Assembly: GCA_945883145.1 (NCBI GenBank)
Contig: CAMCXB010000034.1
Location: 1 to 25,488, forward strand
From: Bordetella parapertussis
Lineage (GTDB): Bacteria > Pseudomonadota > Gammaproteobacteria > Burkholderiales > Burkholderiaceae_D
DNA length: 25,488 nt
Reading direction: 5' to 3'
Of this stretch, positions 16,455 through 23,940 are shown piece after piece; within the stretch, counting starts at the first letter, position 1; the number at the start of each line of letters is the position of its first letter. The position numbers and the translations under genes are program-made. The notes beneath the pieces are model-generated. The model was not told the origin of the DNA, did not search any database, and was given only the letters and a program-made list of their open reading frames with translations.

Positions 16455-16758
16455 CGTTATCTCCGAAGGTGACGACCAGCTTAAATTGGTGATTGCGTCT
16501 CGTGAACAGCAATACGCTTTCGCTGGGCAAGGCAACAAAAAATAAAACAAAGAGGCAAATGCCTAATCGCAGGTCTTATATAAGACATAAGACCGCATCC
16601 CACATTATGCACCAGTATTTTACTTGGTGCCATCTCGCGGATAGAGAAAATAATCTCTGTTTGCAAAAAATCTTTTCAAGCAAGTCCCAAAAAAAGGAGA
16701 AAATGGGCTTTCGGCATGCGCTTTACTCGCTAAAGTATGCATTTCAGCATTTTCCCTT
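16455..16758. other. Divergent intergenic region icd / rluE with two dyads
   Basis: The 304-base gap contains no gene. It holds a perfect 14-base palindrome GTCTTATATAAGAC (16573-16586), extended by a direct repeat ATAAGAC (16587-16593). It also holds a hairpin GCACCA-GTA / TAC-T-TGGTGC (16609-16630, loop TTT, one bulged T). The palindrome contains TATAAG on the minus strand, a possible -10 for icd, but I see no matching -35. Both dyads are candidate operator or leader structures for icd. Confidence 0.4.
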
Positions 16759-17322
16759 ATGCGACTCATCTTATTCAACAAACCTTACGGTGTACTCAGT
16801 CAATTCGGGCGAACCGAAGCACATACCTCTCTGGCTGATTATTTGACTATTCCCAATATTTATCCAGCCGGACGACTCGATGCCGATAGCGAAGGTCTCA
16901 TGCTGTTAACGGACGATGGACGACTGCAACATGCCATTAGCAATCCTCTACAAGAAAAAGAAAAAGTCTATTTAGTACAGGTTGAAGGACAAATCGACGC
17001 TCAGGCCCTAGAGCACCTACGTGCTCCATTACATTTAGGCGATTTCACGACCTTGCCATCCAAAGCCAGCCAGATAGAAGCACCTACTTGGCTGTGGGAT
17101 CGCAACCCACCCATACGCTATAGAGCCGCCATCCCAAATAGTTGGTTAGCGCTCACCCTCATCGAGGGTAAAAACCGTCAAGTGAGACGCATGACAGCCG
17201 CTGTTGGATTACCCACTTTGCGCCTAGTGCGCTGGGCAATTGGTCCTATTTCACTGGCCAGCCATCCCTTACTCCCTGGAGAATGGCTAGAATTACATCC
17301 CAATGAATGGACGGATGCCTGA
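16759..17322 (+). CDS. rluE: 23S rRNA pseudouridine synthase of the RsuA/RluB/E/F family, RluE-type
   Basis: It isomerises a uridine to pseudouridine in 23S rRNA (U2457 in E. coli). The 187 residues begin directly with the catalytic fold (MRLILFNKPYGVLSQF) and no S4 RNA-binding domain precedes it, as in RluE. The catalytic aspartate is D41 in PAGRLDADSEGL. The later family motif LIEGKNRQVRRM lies near residues 133-145. Divergence from icd matches the E. coli arrangement and supports RluE over the paralogues. The exact uridine target is inferred from family and context. Confidence 0.92.
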   Translation: MRLILFNKPYGVLSQFGRTEAHTSLADYLTIPNIYPAGRLDADSEGLMLLTDDGRLQHAISNPLQEKEKVYLVQVEGQIDAQALEHLRAPLHLGDFTTLPSKASQIEAPTWLWDRNPPIRYRAAIPNSWLALTLIEGKNRQVRRMTAAVGLPTLRLVRWAIGPISLASHPLLPGEWLELHPNEWTDA

Positions 17323-17394
17323 GTTTTATTCATGCTTTGATGCATGCCCCCAACTGAACATGCTAAAACCAGCAGCATAATTAGGGAGATTTTT

Positions 17395-17841
17395 TTGAGA
17401 AGCACATTACGTAAGTCCCTCATCATTGGCTTGTGGAGCCTGATTTTTTCAAATGCTGCACTCGCTCTCGAACCCAACAAATTACAAGTTGTGCCATTAA
17501 CTATCGGTATTCATGTCATACAAGCAGAGTACGCTAGTAGCAATGAAGAACGTATGCGAGGACTGATGTTTCGTAAACAAATGGGCACCAACGAAGGCAT
17601 GATGTTTCGCTTCGATCGCAACGGCAAAGTCTGTATGTGGATGAAAAACACCCTACTAGCTTTGTCGGTCGCTTTCATTGATGAAGAAGGCAGCATCATC
17701 AACATTGAAGATATGCAGCCTGAAACTCTGGATTCGCACTGCGCAGAAAAACCAGCGCGTTATGCATTAGAAATGAATCAAGGCTGGTTTAAACGCAAAA
17801 ATATTAAATCCGGTAGCAAGATTCTTGGCTTGCCAAAATAA
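17395..17841 (+). CDS. Exported DUF192 family protein (TTG start)
   Basis: A 148-residue protein of the DUF192 family, whose biochemical role is not established. Family motifs are visible: ERMRGLMFRKQM, EGMMFRFD and CMWMKNTLLALSVAFID. The frame is open from an ATG at 17344, but AGGGAG at 17383-17388 sits six bases before a TTG at 17395. Starting there gives a clean Sec signal peptide (MRSTLRK, hydrophobic 8-18, cleavage after NAALA at residue 24), so I place the start at the TTG and the mature protein in the periplasm. It follows rluE by 72 bases, possibly in the same transcript, and is followed immediately by a terminator. Confidence 0.88.
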   Translation: MRSTLRKSLIIGLWSLIFSNAALALEPNKLQVVPLTIGIHVIQAEYASSNEERMRGLMFRKQMGTNEGMMFRFDRNGKVCMWMKNTLLALSVAFIDEEGSIINIEDMQPETLDSHCAEKPARYALEMNQGWFKRKNIKSGSKILGLPK

Positions 17842-17878
17842 AAAATCCCTGCTTAGACAAATCAGCAGGGATTTTTTT
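17841..17878. terminator. Bidirectional terminator between the DUF192 gene and rpsT
   Basis: AAAAATCCCTGC (17841-17852), a 12-base loop, then GCAGGGAT followed by seven T. The A run before the stem becomes a T tract for the minus-strand rpsT transcript, so the hairpin can end both converging genes. It overlaps the last base of the DUF192 stop codon. Confidence 0.88.
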
Positions 17879-17925
17879 AAAGCTTAAAACTTAATCAGAG
17901 CGATGATATGCCCAGATTTAAAAAC

Positions 17926-18189
17926 TTAGGCCAGTGCTTTAACAGCTGCTGACAGACGGCTCTTATGACGAGCTGCCTTGTTCTTATGAATAATTCTTTT
18001 GTCAGCGATACGATCGATGATCGAGATAGATGAGTGGAAAACTGCCATTGCTGCTGCTTTATCGCCTGCATCGATAGCTTTACGAACGGCTTTAATCGCC
18101 GTACGCAAAGTCGAACGCTGACTTGAATTGTGCGCATTGAGCTTCACTGCTTGACGAGCGCGTTTACGCGCTTGTGCTGTATTTGCCAT
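17926..18189 (-). CDS. rpsT: 30S ribosomal protein S20
   Basis: A small, very basic primary 16S rRNA-binding protein of the 30S subunit. The 87 residues start MANTAQARKRARQAVK and show the typical Lys/Arg/Ala-rich helical composition, with NAHNSSQRSTLRTAIK and the DKRIIHKNKAARHKSRL segment near the C-terminus. An AGGA lies about nine bases before the ATG at 18189. It is a single-gene transcript: it is divergent from murJ, with a good promoter and a leader hairpin, and converges on the DUF192 gene. In E. coli S20 represses its own translation; the hairpin here could play a part in something similar. Confidence 0.97.
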   Translation of the reverse strand: MANTAQARKRARQAVKLNAHNSSQRSTLRTAIKAVRKAIDAGDKAAAMAVFHSSISIIDRIADKRIIHKNKAARHKSRLSAAVKALA

Positions 18190-18214
18190 AACTGTGTCCT
18201 GAACTTGGAATGCT

Positions 18215-18235
18215 GGACTAAGCCTTGACTAGTCC
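18215..18235 (-). promoter_or_regulatory. Hairpin in the rpsT leader
   Basis: GGACTA and TAGTCC (18215-18220 and 18230-18235) form a 6-bp stem with a nine-base loop. It lies within the predicted rpsT mRNA leader of about 60 bases, ending 25 bases before the start codon. Ribosomal protein leaders often carry autoregulatory structures; function here is inference. Confidence 0.35.
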
Positions 18236-18256
18236 GCGGAAATCGGAAAAACGAAG

Positions 18257-18286
18257 ATTATAGCTGCTTTTATGCATACGAGTAAA
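18257..18286 (-). promoter_or_regulatory. Promoter of rpsT
   Basis: On the minus strand, TTTACT (18286-18281, four of six -35 matches), an 18-base spacer and a consensus TATAAT (18262-18257). Transcription would start near 18250, giving a leader of about 60 bases before the ATG at 18189. Confidence 0.6.
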
Positions 18287-18385
18287 CAGCATTAAGAAGA
18301 ATCTTGTAGTAATGGGACTAACTAAAACAGCGCCATGTTTTCAGAATGCTAATTTATCAGCAATAAGTAAAGTCCCACAGAGGGC

Positions 18386-18391
18386 TATAAT
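18386..18391 (+). promoter_or_regulatory. Consensus -10 (TATAAT) immediately upstream of murJ
   Basis: TATAAT ends seven bases before the murJ ATG (18398), so a transcript from it would begin at or within a base of the start codon and be leaderless. No Shine-Dalgarno lies at normal spacing (AGAGGG is 13 bases away). The -35 region is poor, which lowers confidence. Confidence 0.4.
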
Positions 18392-18397
18392 TTCGCT

Positions 18398-19948
18398 ATG
18401 AATTTGCATAAAACGCTAGCCACCGTATCTGGCATGACGCTGCTGTCACGTATTACGGGACTAGTGCGAGAATTTTTGATCGCCCGCACCTTCGGCGCCT
18501 CGATCTACACTGACGCATTCTTCGTCGCTTTCCGCATTCCTAATTTATTACGACGCTTGTTTGCCGAAGGCGCTTTCTCACAAGCGTTTGTGCCAATTTT
18601 GGCGGAATATAAAAATCAGCAAGGTGAAGCTAAAACAGCAACACTAGTAAACCATGTCGCTACAGTTTTATTTTGGATCTTACTTGCCACCACCATCCTA
18701 GGCATCATCGCAGCACCTCTCATTGTCATGCTGATCGCCAGTGGGTTTACCAAAGATGGACCCACCATGCATTTAGCGGTGGTTATGACGCGCATTATGT
18801 TTCCCTATATTTTATTCATGTCATTGGTCGCGCTAGCTGGCGGCATACTCAATACATGGCGTGAATTTAAAATTCCGGCCTTCACACCCGTACTATTAAA
18901 TCTTTCATTTATAGCTGCATCATTATTTATTGCGCCACATTTAGCACAACCTGTTTATGGTTTAGCCATAGCTGTTTTTGTTGGTGGCATTTTGCAACTA
19001 GCACTACAACTACCTGCGTTAAGAAAAATAGGCATGCTGCCGCGTATAGGTCTTAATCCCTTCACAGCATTACGCGACGAAGGTGTGAAACGCGTTTTAA
19101 AACAAATGGTGCCTGCTACTTTCGCCGTCTCTGTCGCGCAGATCAGTCTCATCATCAATACCAACATTGCATCGCACTTAGAGCATGGTAGTGTTTCTTG
19201 GCTTTCTTATGCAGACCGACTCATGGAACTACCTACCGGCTTGTTAGGTGTAGCACTCGGTACAATCTTACTGCCTAGCTTATCCAAAGCGAATGCAGTG
19301 GGTGATCAACAAGAGTATTCATCCTTATTAGATTGGGGTTTGCGCTTAACATTTTTACTTGCTATGCCTGCTGCTGTAGCACTCATGGTGTTGTCGATTC
19401 CTTTGACAACGACCTTATTTCACTATGGTCAATTCGATCAACATTCAGTTGCCATGACTGCACAAGCCTTAATTGCTTATGGCATAGGGCTCATGGGTTT
19501 GATTTTAGTAAAAATACTCGCACCTGGTTTCTATGCTAAGCAAGACATACGCACTCCGGTAAAAATTGCTATAGGCGTTTTAATCGCCACCCAAATCATG
19601 AATTATTTATTCGTACCCTGGATTGCGCATGCTGGTCTTGCACTCTCAATAGGAATTGGCGCCACCATCAATGCGGGAATTTTATTTTTCATTCTTTTAA
19701 AACGTGGCCTGTATCAACCTTCAGCGGGCTGGATTTTTTTCCTTACTCGACTCTTAGGTGCCTTATTGATATTGACAGGCATAGGCATGTGGGCGGGCTC
19801 ACAATTTGATTGGATAAGCTTAGGTACCACACCCCTCATCAGGATCGCTGATTTATTACTCATCATCGTACTTTGCATGGTGAGTTATTTCGGTGCACTG
19901 TTCGCTATGGGCTTTCGTTTGCGTGACTTCAAACGGTCATCGACTTAA
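18398..19948 (+). CDS. murJ: Lipid II flippase MurJ (MviN)
   Basis: A polytopic inner-membrane protein of the MOP superfamily that flips lipid II to the periplasmic face for peptidoglycan assembly. The 516 residues have the expected succession of about 14 hydrophobic helices. Residues reported as essential in E. coli MurJ are present at the same positions: R18, R24, D39 and R52 in the first two helices and loop. The D273-R274 pair in LSYADRLMELP matches the E. coli D269-R270 pair. The loop FRIPNLLRRLFAEGAFSQAF is intact. It is divergent from rpsT, an arrangement widespread in betaproteobacteria, and is followed 21 bases later by the SirB1-type gene, probably co-transcribed. It may be translated from a leaderless mRNA. 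Confidence 0.97.
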   Translation: MNLHKTLATVSGMTLLSRITGLVREFLIARTFGASIYTDAFFVAFRIPNLLRRLFAEGAFSQAFVPILAEYKNQQGEAKTATLVNHVATVLFWILLATTILGIIAAPLIVMLIASGFTKDGPTMHLAVVMTRIMFPYILFMSLVALAGGILNTWREFKIPAFTPVLLNLSFIAASLFIAPHLAQPVYGLAIAVFVGGILQLALQLPALRKIGMLPRIGLNPFTALRDEGVKRVLKQMVPATFAVSVAQISLIINTNIASHLEHGSVSWLSYADRLMELPTGLLGVALGTILLPSLSKANAVGDQQEYSSLLDWGLRLTFLLAMPAAVALMVLSIPLTTTLFHYGQFDQHSVAMTAQALIAYGIGLMGLILVKILAPGFYAKQDIRTPVKIAIGVLIATQIMNYLFVPWIAHAGLALSIGIGATINAGILFFILLKRGLYQPSAGWIFFLTRLLGALLILTGIGMWAGSQFDWISLGTTPLIRIADLLLIIVLCMVSYFGALFAMGFRLRDFKRSST

Positions 19949-19969
19949 TTTTTAAAAATATACTCAGCG

Positions 19970-20806
19970 ATGATGCAAGCACTCGATTATTTTTCTTCAC
20001 TAGTCAAACAAGATGATGCTATTCCTCTGTTTGAAGCAGCACTCTGTATTGCGCAAGATGATGATCCCGCACTCGACCTAACTGCTTGTGCAATAGAGAT
20101 TGATAAATTCGCAGCGCGCCTCAATCAACGTCTTCCTAAAGACATTGCGCAAATACCGAAACTACGTTTACTGAATCATTTTTTTTATCAAGAACTCGGC
20201 TTCGCTGGCAATATGAATGATTACTACGATCCCGATAACAGCTATCTTCATAAAGTATTAATCAGCCGCAAAGGTATACCTATTTCGCTTGCTGTCATCT
20301 ATATGGAATTAGCCCAACAAATCGGCTTACAAGTTAAAGGCATTTCTTTCCCTGGTCATTTTTTAATGAAAGTACCGGTGAAAAGTGGCGACATTATTAT
20401 TGATCCCTTCAATGGAGCCAGTCTGTCACGTGAAGAAATAGAACAACGATTAGAGCCCTATATAAACTCAGAACAAGAACATAATGAGTTGTCGTTAACA
20501 AGACTACTAGCTGATGCAGAGCCTAGAGAAATCTTGGTACGCATGTTACGCAACCTCAAAGCCTTGTTTGCAGAACATCCTGATTGGCAGCAGTTTTTGA
20601 ATGTACAAAAAAGGCTGATGATCTTACTGCCAGATGATATGAATGAACGACGTGACCGAGGCTTAGCCTATGCACATCTCGATTGTCCGCAAGCGGCATT
20701 GCAAGATATTGAAGCCTATATAGCTGCTTATCCCAACGCAAAAGATGGATCAAAACTACGCAGCTTATTACCTGACTTACGCGCTGCAAGCCGCAAACTC
20801 AATTAA
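19970..20806 (+). CDS. SirB1 family protein (transglutaminase-like fold with TPR-like tail)
   Basis: A 278-residue cytosolic protein of the SirB1/UPF0162 family; molecular function is unknown. The central part carries the family's transglutaminase-like landmarks: HKVLISRKGIPISLAVIY (about residues 94-111), FPGHFLMKV with the histidine, and the aspartate in IIDPF. In the position where true transglutaminases have a catalytic cysteine I see serine (ISLAV), so enzymatic activity is doubtful, as for the family in general. The last 90 residues (ALFAEHPDWQQFL onward) look like TPR repeats. Two adjacent ATG codons (19970, 19973) could start it. It probably forms an operon with murJ. I see no hairpin terminator in the 28 bases before the convergent uup gene. 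Confidence 0.85.
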   Translation: MMQALDYFSSLVKQDDAIPLFEAALCIAQDDDPALDLTACAIEIDKFAARLNQRLPKDIAQIPKLRLLNHFFYQELGFAGNMNDYYDPDNSYLHKVLISRKGIPISLAVIYMELAQQIGLQVKGISFPGHFLMKVPVKSGDIIIDPFNGASLSREEIEQRLEPYINSEQEHNELSLTRLLADAEPREILVRMLRNLKALFAEHPDWQQFLNVQKRLMILLPDDMNERRDRGLAYAHLDCPQAALQDIEAYIAAYPNAKDGSKLRSLLPDLRAASRKLN

Positions 20807-20834
20807 GGCATCATCAATTACTAAGCATCACTTA

Positions 20835-22754
20835 CTAAGCTTTAGTGCGTGCCTCAATCTGCTCCCATTTTTCTAAGCTTTGTAATAACAAACTTTCAAT
20901 TTCAGCAAAGCGCGCATTCAAAGTTTGCATAGCAGTAGGATCTTGACGATATAAATCAGGATCAGCAAGTTTCGTTCCTATCTCTGCTTGTTCACGTTCT
21001 AAATCCGCAATTAACTTTGGTAGTTCTTCTAATTCACGCTGTTCTTTAAAGCTCAGCTTTTTAGGTTTACTCGGATTCGCTACAGCCTGTGTCGCAGCGG
21101 TAGGCGCACTAGGTGACACAGCTTTCACTTCATTTTTATTTTTCTTTAGATCTTGAGAAGATTTACGTACACGCTCCCAATCTGCATAGCCACCGACATA
21201 TTCACACCATGCACCCTCACCTTCGGCTACCAATACTTGGGTCACCACATTGTCTAAAAATGCTCTATCGTGACTGACTAAAAATACCGTGCCGTTAAAA
21301 TCCTCTAACAATTGTTCCAACAACTCTAAAGTATCAATATCTAAATCATTCGTCGGCTCATCCAACACCAACACATTCGCTGGTCGTGCAAATAAACGTG
21401 CTAACAATAATCGATTACGTTCACCACCCGATAAAGACTTCACAGGAGAACGCGCACGCTCAGGTGAAAAAAGAAAATCTGCTAAATAAGTCATCACATG
21501 CTTACGTTGCCCACCAACCTCAACCCAATCACTACCCGGTGAAATCGTATCGGCCAGACTCATCTCATCATCTAACTGCGCACGCATTTGATCAAAATAG
21601 GCAATTTGCATACGACTACCCTGACGTACCTCACCAGAATCAGGTTGATCTTCACCTAAAATCATTCTTAATAAAGTCGTTTTGCCAGCACCATTCATGC
21701 CTATCAAACCTACTTTATCGCCGCGCATAATCGTTGCACTAAAATTTTGCACAATGCGTTTACTACCAAAGGACTTACAAATATCTGTCAGCTCAGCCAC
21801 AATTTTTCCGGAACGCTCAGCATCACTTAAGGACATTTTTACTTGTCCTTGTTGATCACGTCGCGATCCTCTTTCTAATCGCAGCGATTCCAGCCTACGT
21901 ACGCGCCCTTCATTTCTTGTTCTACGCGCCTCTACACCCTTGCGTATCCAGACTTCTTCTTGCGCTAATACCTTATCGAATTTTGCATTTTCTACTGCTT
22001 CAATTTCTAATTGCTCAGCTTTGCGAATCTGATACGCAGTGAAATTACCTGGATAAGATTGCAAACGTCCTCGATCTAACTCAACAATCCGAGAAGCCAC
22101 ATTATCTAAAAATCGTCTGTCATGCGTAATGAAAAGCACACTACCTTTAAAGTCACGCAATAACTCTTCTAACCAGAGTATGGAAGTAAAGTCGAGATGG
22201 TTAGTCGGCTCATCTAAGATCAGTACATCAGGCGCAGCAACTAATGCTCGCGCCAAAGCCACTCGTTTTTTCATACCACCAGAAAGCGTGCTAATGACGT
22301 TCGTTGGATCGAGACTTAGCCTATGCAAAGTGGTCTCAACGCGGTTATTTAAATTCCAACCATCGTTAACATCCAATTGCAATTGAATCTGCTGCATCTT
22401 ATCCATTAAGGCATCATCATCCGCACCACCGAGTTGCGCCGCCAATGCATCATATTCAGTCAGCAAACTGCTGACTTCATGCACACCCTCAGCAACTGCA
22501 TCAAACACTGTCAAATCAGGATGAATAACTGGTTCTTGCTCAACATAAGCAATGCGAAGATTTTGTTGTTTCGTTAGCAGTCCATCATCCAGCGGAAAAA
22601 CGCCTGCAATTACGCGCAGCAAAGAAGATTTTCCTGTGCCATTACGACCAATTAAACCCACACGCTCACCCGCTTCTAGCGAGAAATCAGCATGATCTAA
22701 TAACGCAACATGCCCAAAAGCGAGCTGCGCTTTACTTAATGAAATGAGTGCCAT
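20835..22754 (-). CDS. uup: ABC-F family ATPase Uup
   Basis: A soluble twin-ATPase of the ABC-F family; Uup is linked to ribosome function and, in E. coli, to transposon excision and branched DNA. With the ATG at 22754 it has 639 residues. The first ABC domain has Walker A GRNGTGKSS at 36-44, signature LSGGMKKRVALARA and Walker B LILDEPTNHLD. The second has GMNGAGKTT, LSGGERNRLLLARL and LVLDEPTNDLD. The linker between domains is highly charged (VEARRTRNEGRVRRLESLR). The C-terminal KKLSFKEQRELEELP followed by a coiled coil is the Uup-specific DNA/RNA-binding tail and separates it from EttA and YheS. The open frame begins at 22778, but MALISLSKAQLAFG is the standard start. No strong ribosome site is seen. 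Confidence 0.94.
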   Translation of the reverse strand: MALISLSKAQLAFGHVALLDHADFSLEAGERVGLIGRNGTGKSSLLRVIAGVFPLDDGLLTKQQNLRIAYVEQEPVIHPDLTVFDAVAEGVHEVSSLLTEYDALAAQLGGADDDALMDKMQQIQLQLDVNDGWNLNNRVETTLHRLSLDPTNVISTLSGGMKKRVALARALVAAPDVLILDEPTNHLDFTSILWLEELLRDFKGSVLFITHDRRFLDNVASRIVELDRGRLQSYPGNFTAYQIRKAEQLEIEAVENAKFDKVLAQEEVWIRKGVEARRTRNEGRVRRLESLRLERGSRRDQQGQVKMSLSDAERSGKIVAELTDICKSFGSKRIVQNFSATIMRGDKVGLIGMNGAGKTTLLRMILGEDQPDSGEVRQGSRMQIAYFDQMRAQLDDEMSLADTISPGSDWVEVGGQRKHVMTYLADFLFSPERARSPVKSLSGGERNRLLLARLFARPANVLVLDEPTNDLDIDTLELLEQLLEDFNGTVFLVSHDRAFLDNVVTQVLVAEGEGAWCEYVGGYADWERVRKSSQDLKKNKNEVKAVSPSAPTAATQAVANPSKPKKLSFKEQRELEELPKLIADLEREQAEIGTKLADPDLYRQDPTAMQTLNARFAEIESLLLQSLEKWEQIEARTKA

Positions 22755-23005
22755 AAACCGAGAAAAAGAAAGCTGCACAGGCAGCAGAGGAAGAAACCAA
22801 GGCGCTATTGTACGGGAGCCTTAGTCTTTCGTTGACAACACATCACCGCATGACACAACAAACAGAGAATTAGGTCAGAAAAAGAACTTATATCAAGCAG
22901 GAACAAGGAAGGAGTTTTGATCTCAGTAGCGCCCGCCACAGCAAAGTGAGCGCTACATAATTGACAAGCATGTCAGAAAAAAACTGACACCAGATAAAGA
23001 AGAAA
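22755..23005. other. Intergenic region between bactofilin and uup with two inverted repeats
   Basis: No gene is recognised in these 251 bases. GTAGCGC (22926-22932) and GCGCTAC (22950-22956) are exact inverted copies, with a further CAC/GTG pair inside. TGTCAG (22971-22976) and CTGACA (22984-22989) flank seven A. Both lie just downstream of the minus-strand bactofilin stop and could terminate or stabilise its mRNA, although neither has the usual T tract after the stem on that strand. The uup promoter should be near 22780-22860 but no good match was seen. Confidence 0.45.
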
Positions 23006-23461
23006 CTATATACCGGCGATAGGCAAATTCATACCAACTTCAACTTTAGGAATGAATTGCATACTCTGAGTAAAGCTAGGCAAACGACTTTCAGCAGACT
23101 CACCACGCAAAACAAATCGACCATTCACAACTGCTCTGTGATCAACTTCCAACTTGTCATAATGGAGATCGCCAAAAATGCGTGCGCCTTCCATCAGTAA
23201 CACGGTTTCAGCATACACATCACCATATACAGTACCGGCAACCATAATAGTGCGGCACTTGATATCGCCATTCACCTTACCGGTTGGGCCCACAACAGCG
23301 GTCGTGTTCTCATGATTTCTTCCTTCGAGCTCGCCATTGACCATACCATCTAGCAGCAACTTTCCAGAGAACTGAAATTTGCCATCAATAACGGTTTGAA
23401 TATCAATAGACGTACGATAGAAAAATCTATTTAACGCGATGATTTTTTCAAATGTGTTCAT
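23006..23461 (-). CDS. Bactofilin (polymer-forming cytoskeletal protein)
   Basis: A 151-residue bactofilin (DUF583) that would assemble into non-nucleotide filaments with a right-handed beta-helix core. The core (about 17-120) shows the repeated pattern of small turns with G: FSGKLLLDGMVNGELEG, VVGPTGKVNGDIKCR, VAGTVYGDVYA, ARIFGDLHYDKLEVDHRAVVNGRF. It is flanked by a short N-terminal segment (MNTFEKIIALNRFFYR) that may aid membrane contact and a disordered-looking C-terminus. The frame opens 46 codons earlier, but that extension is Cys/Arg-rich and unlike the family; AAAGAA about eight bases before 23461 supports this ATG. No M23 peptidase neighbour, a common partner, is in the window, so its local role is unclear. 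Confidence 0.85.
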   Translation of the reverse strand: MNTFEKIIALNRFFYRTSIDIQTVIDGKFQFSGKLLLDGMVNGELEGRNHENTTAVVGPTGKVNGDIKCRTIMVAGTVYGDVYAETVLLMEGARIFGDLHYDKLEVDHRAVVNGRFVLRGESAESRLPSFTQSMQFIPKVEVGMNLPIAGI

Positions 23462-23940
23462 ATTAATTTTCTTTAAGAGATATGCCGGTTGAACACAGCT
23501 ACTTCGTATCAATGTACATCCACGTAGGGATAAGTGGGCACTGCATTTATTGTTTGAACAGCGTAGAGTGCGCCTTAGTACGATTTCATCATAACTCACT
23601 AATTACACATTACAGCTAAATTTTTTACTCTTATTGCCCATAATTTTCATTGCAATTTTTTTACTTAGAACTAATCTGCTTTAAGAAAAATCCCTAACCT
23701 ATTGATTTACATTGATTCATAAAAGTTGATAAAAAAATCATCGCAAGAATTGTCATTATTTATGTTGCTGATGTTGCATGCATTTATTAGAAAATACTTT
23801 CATAACAAATAAGTGTAAATTAGCGTAACGTTATGTTTATTTCGTTTTTAAAAACATAAAAACAAAATTAATGTTTTATTTTCAATAAAACATCAGATCT
23901 AATTAGAACAAGAACTCTAACCAGAATAAATGAAAACTTT
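23462..23940. other. AT-rich divergent intergenic region between bactofilin and exoX
   Basis: A 479-base gap, visibly richer in A and T than the rest of the window, that must hold both divergent promoters. From 23826 to 23893 it is packed with dyads: TAACGTTA (23826-23833), GTTTTTAAAAAC (23844-23855) and a perfect 10-bp hairpin at 23871-23893. Around 23703-23730 TTGATT-type motifs recur (TTGATTTA, TTGATTCA, TTGATA). The open stretch upstream of the bactofilin ATG (to 23599) is rejected as coding. No RNA gene or mobile element was recognised. Confidence 0.55.
23871..23893. repeat. Perfect inverted repeat upstream of exoX
   Basis: ATGTTTTATT and AATAAAACAT are exact reverse complements separated by TTC, giving a 10-bp AT-rich dyad 47 bases before the exoX start. 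It may be an operator for a dimeric regulator or a leader hairpin. Confidence 0.6.

Noticed and set aside
16455..16550. 32-codon upstream extension of icd
   Set aside because: Cys-rich sequence unlike Icd; GGAG before the ATG at 16454 and the MYQHIKVP start decide against it.
16493..16846. Plus-strand open frame of 117 codons spanning the icd-rluE gap
   Set aside because: It overlaps the start of rluE in another frame and the region is regulatory; the sequence is Lys/Ser/His-rich with no recognisable fold.
23462..23599. 46-codon upstream extension of the bactofilin gene
   Set aside because: Cys/Arg-rich with no bactofilin resemblance; the region is more likely the promoter and leader.
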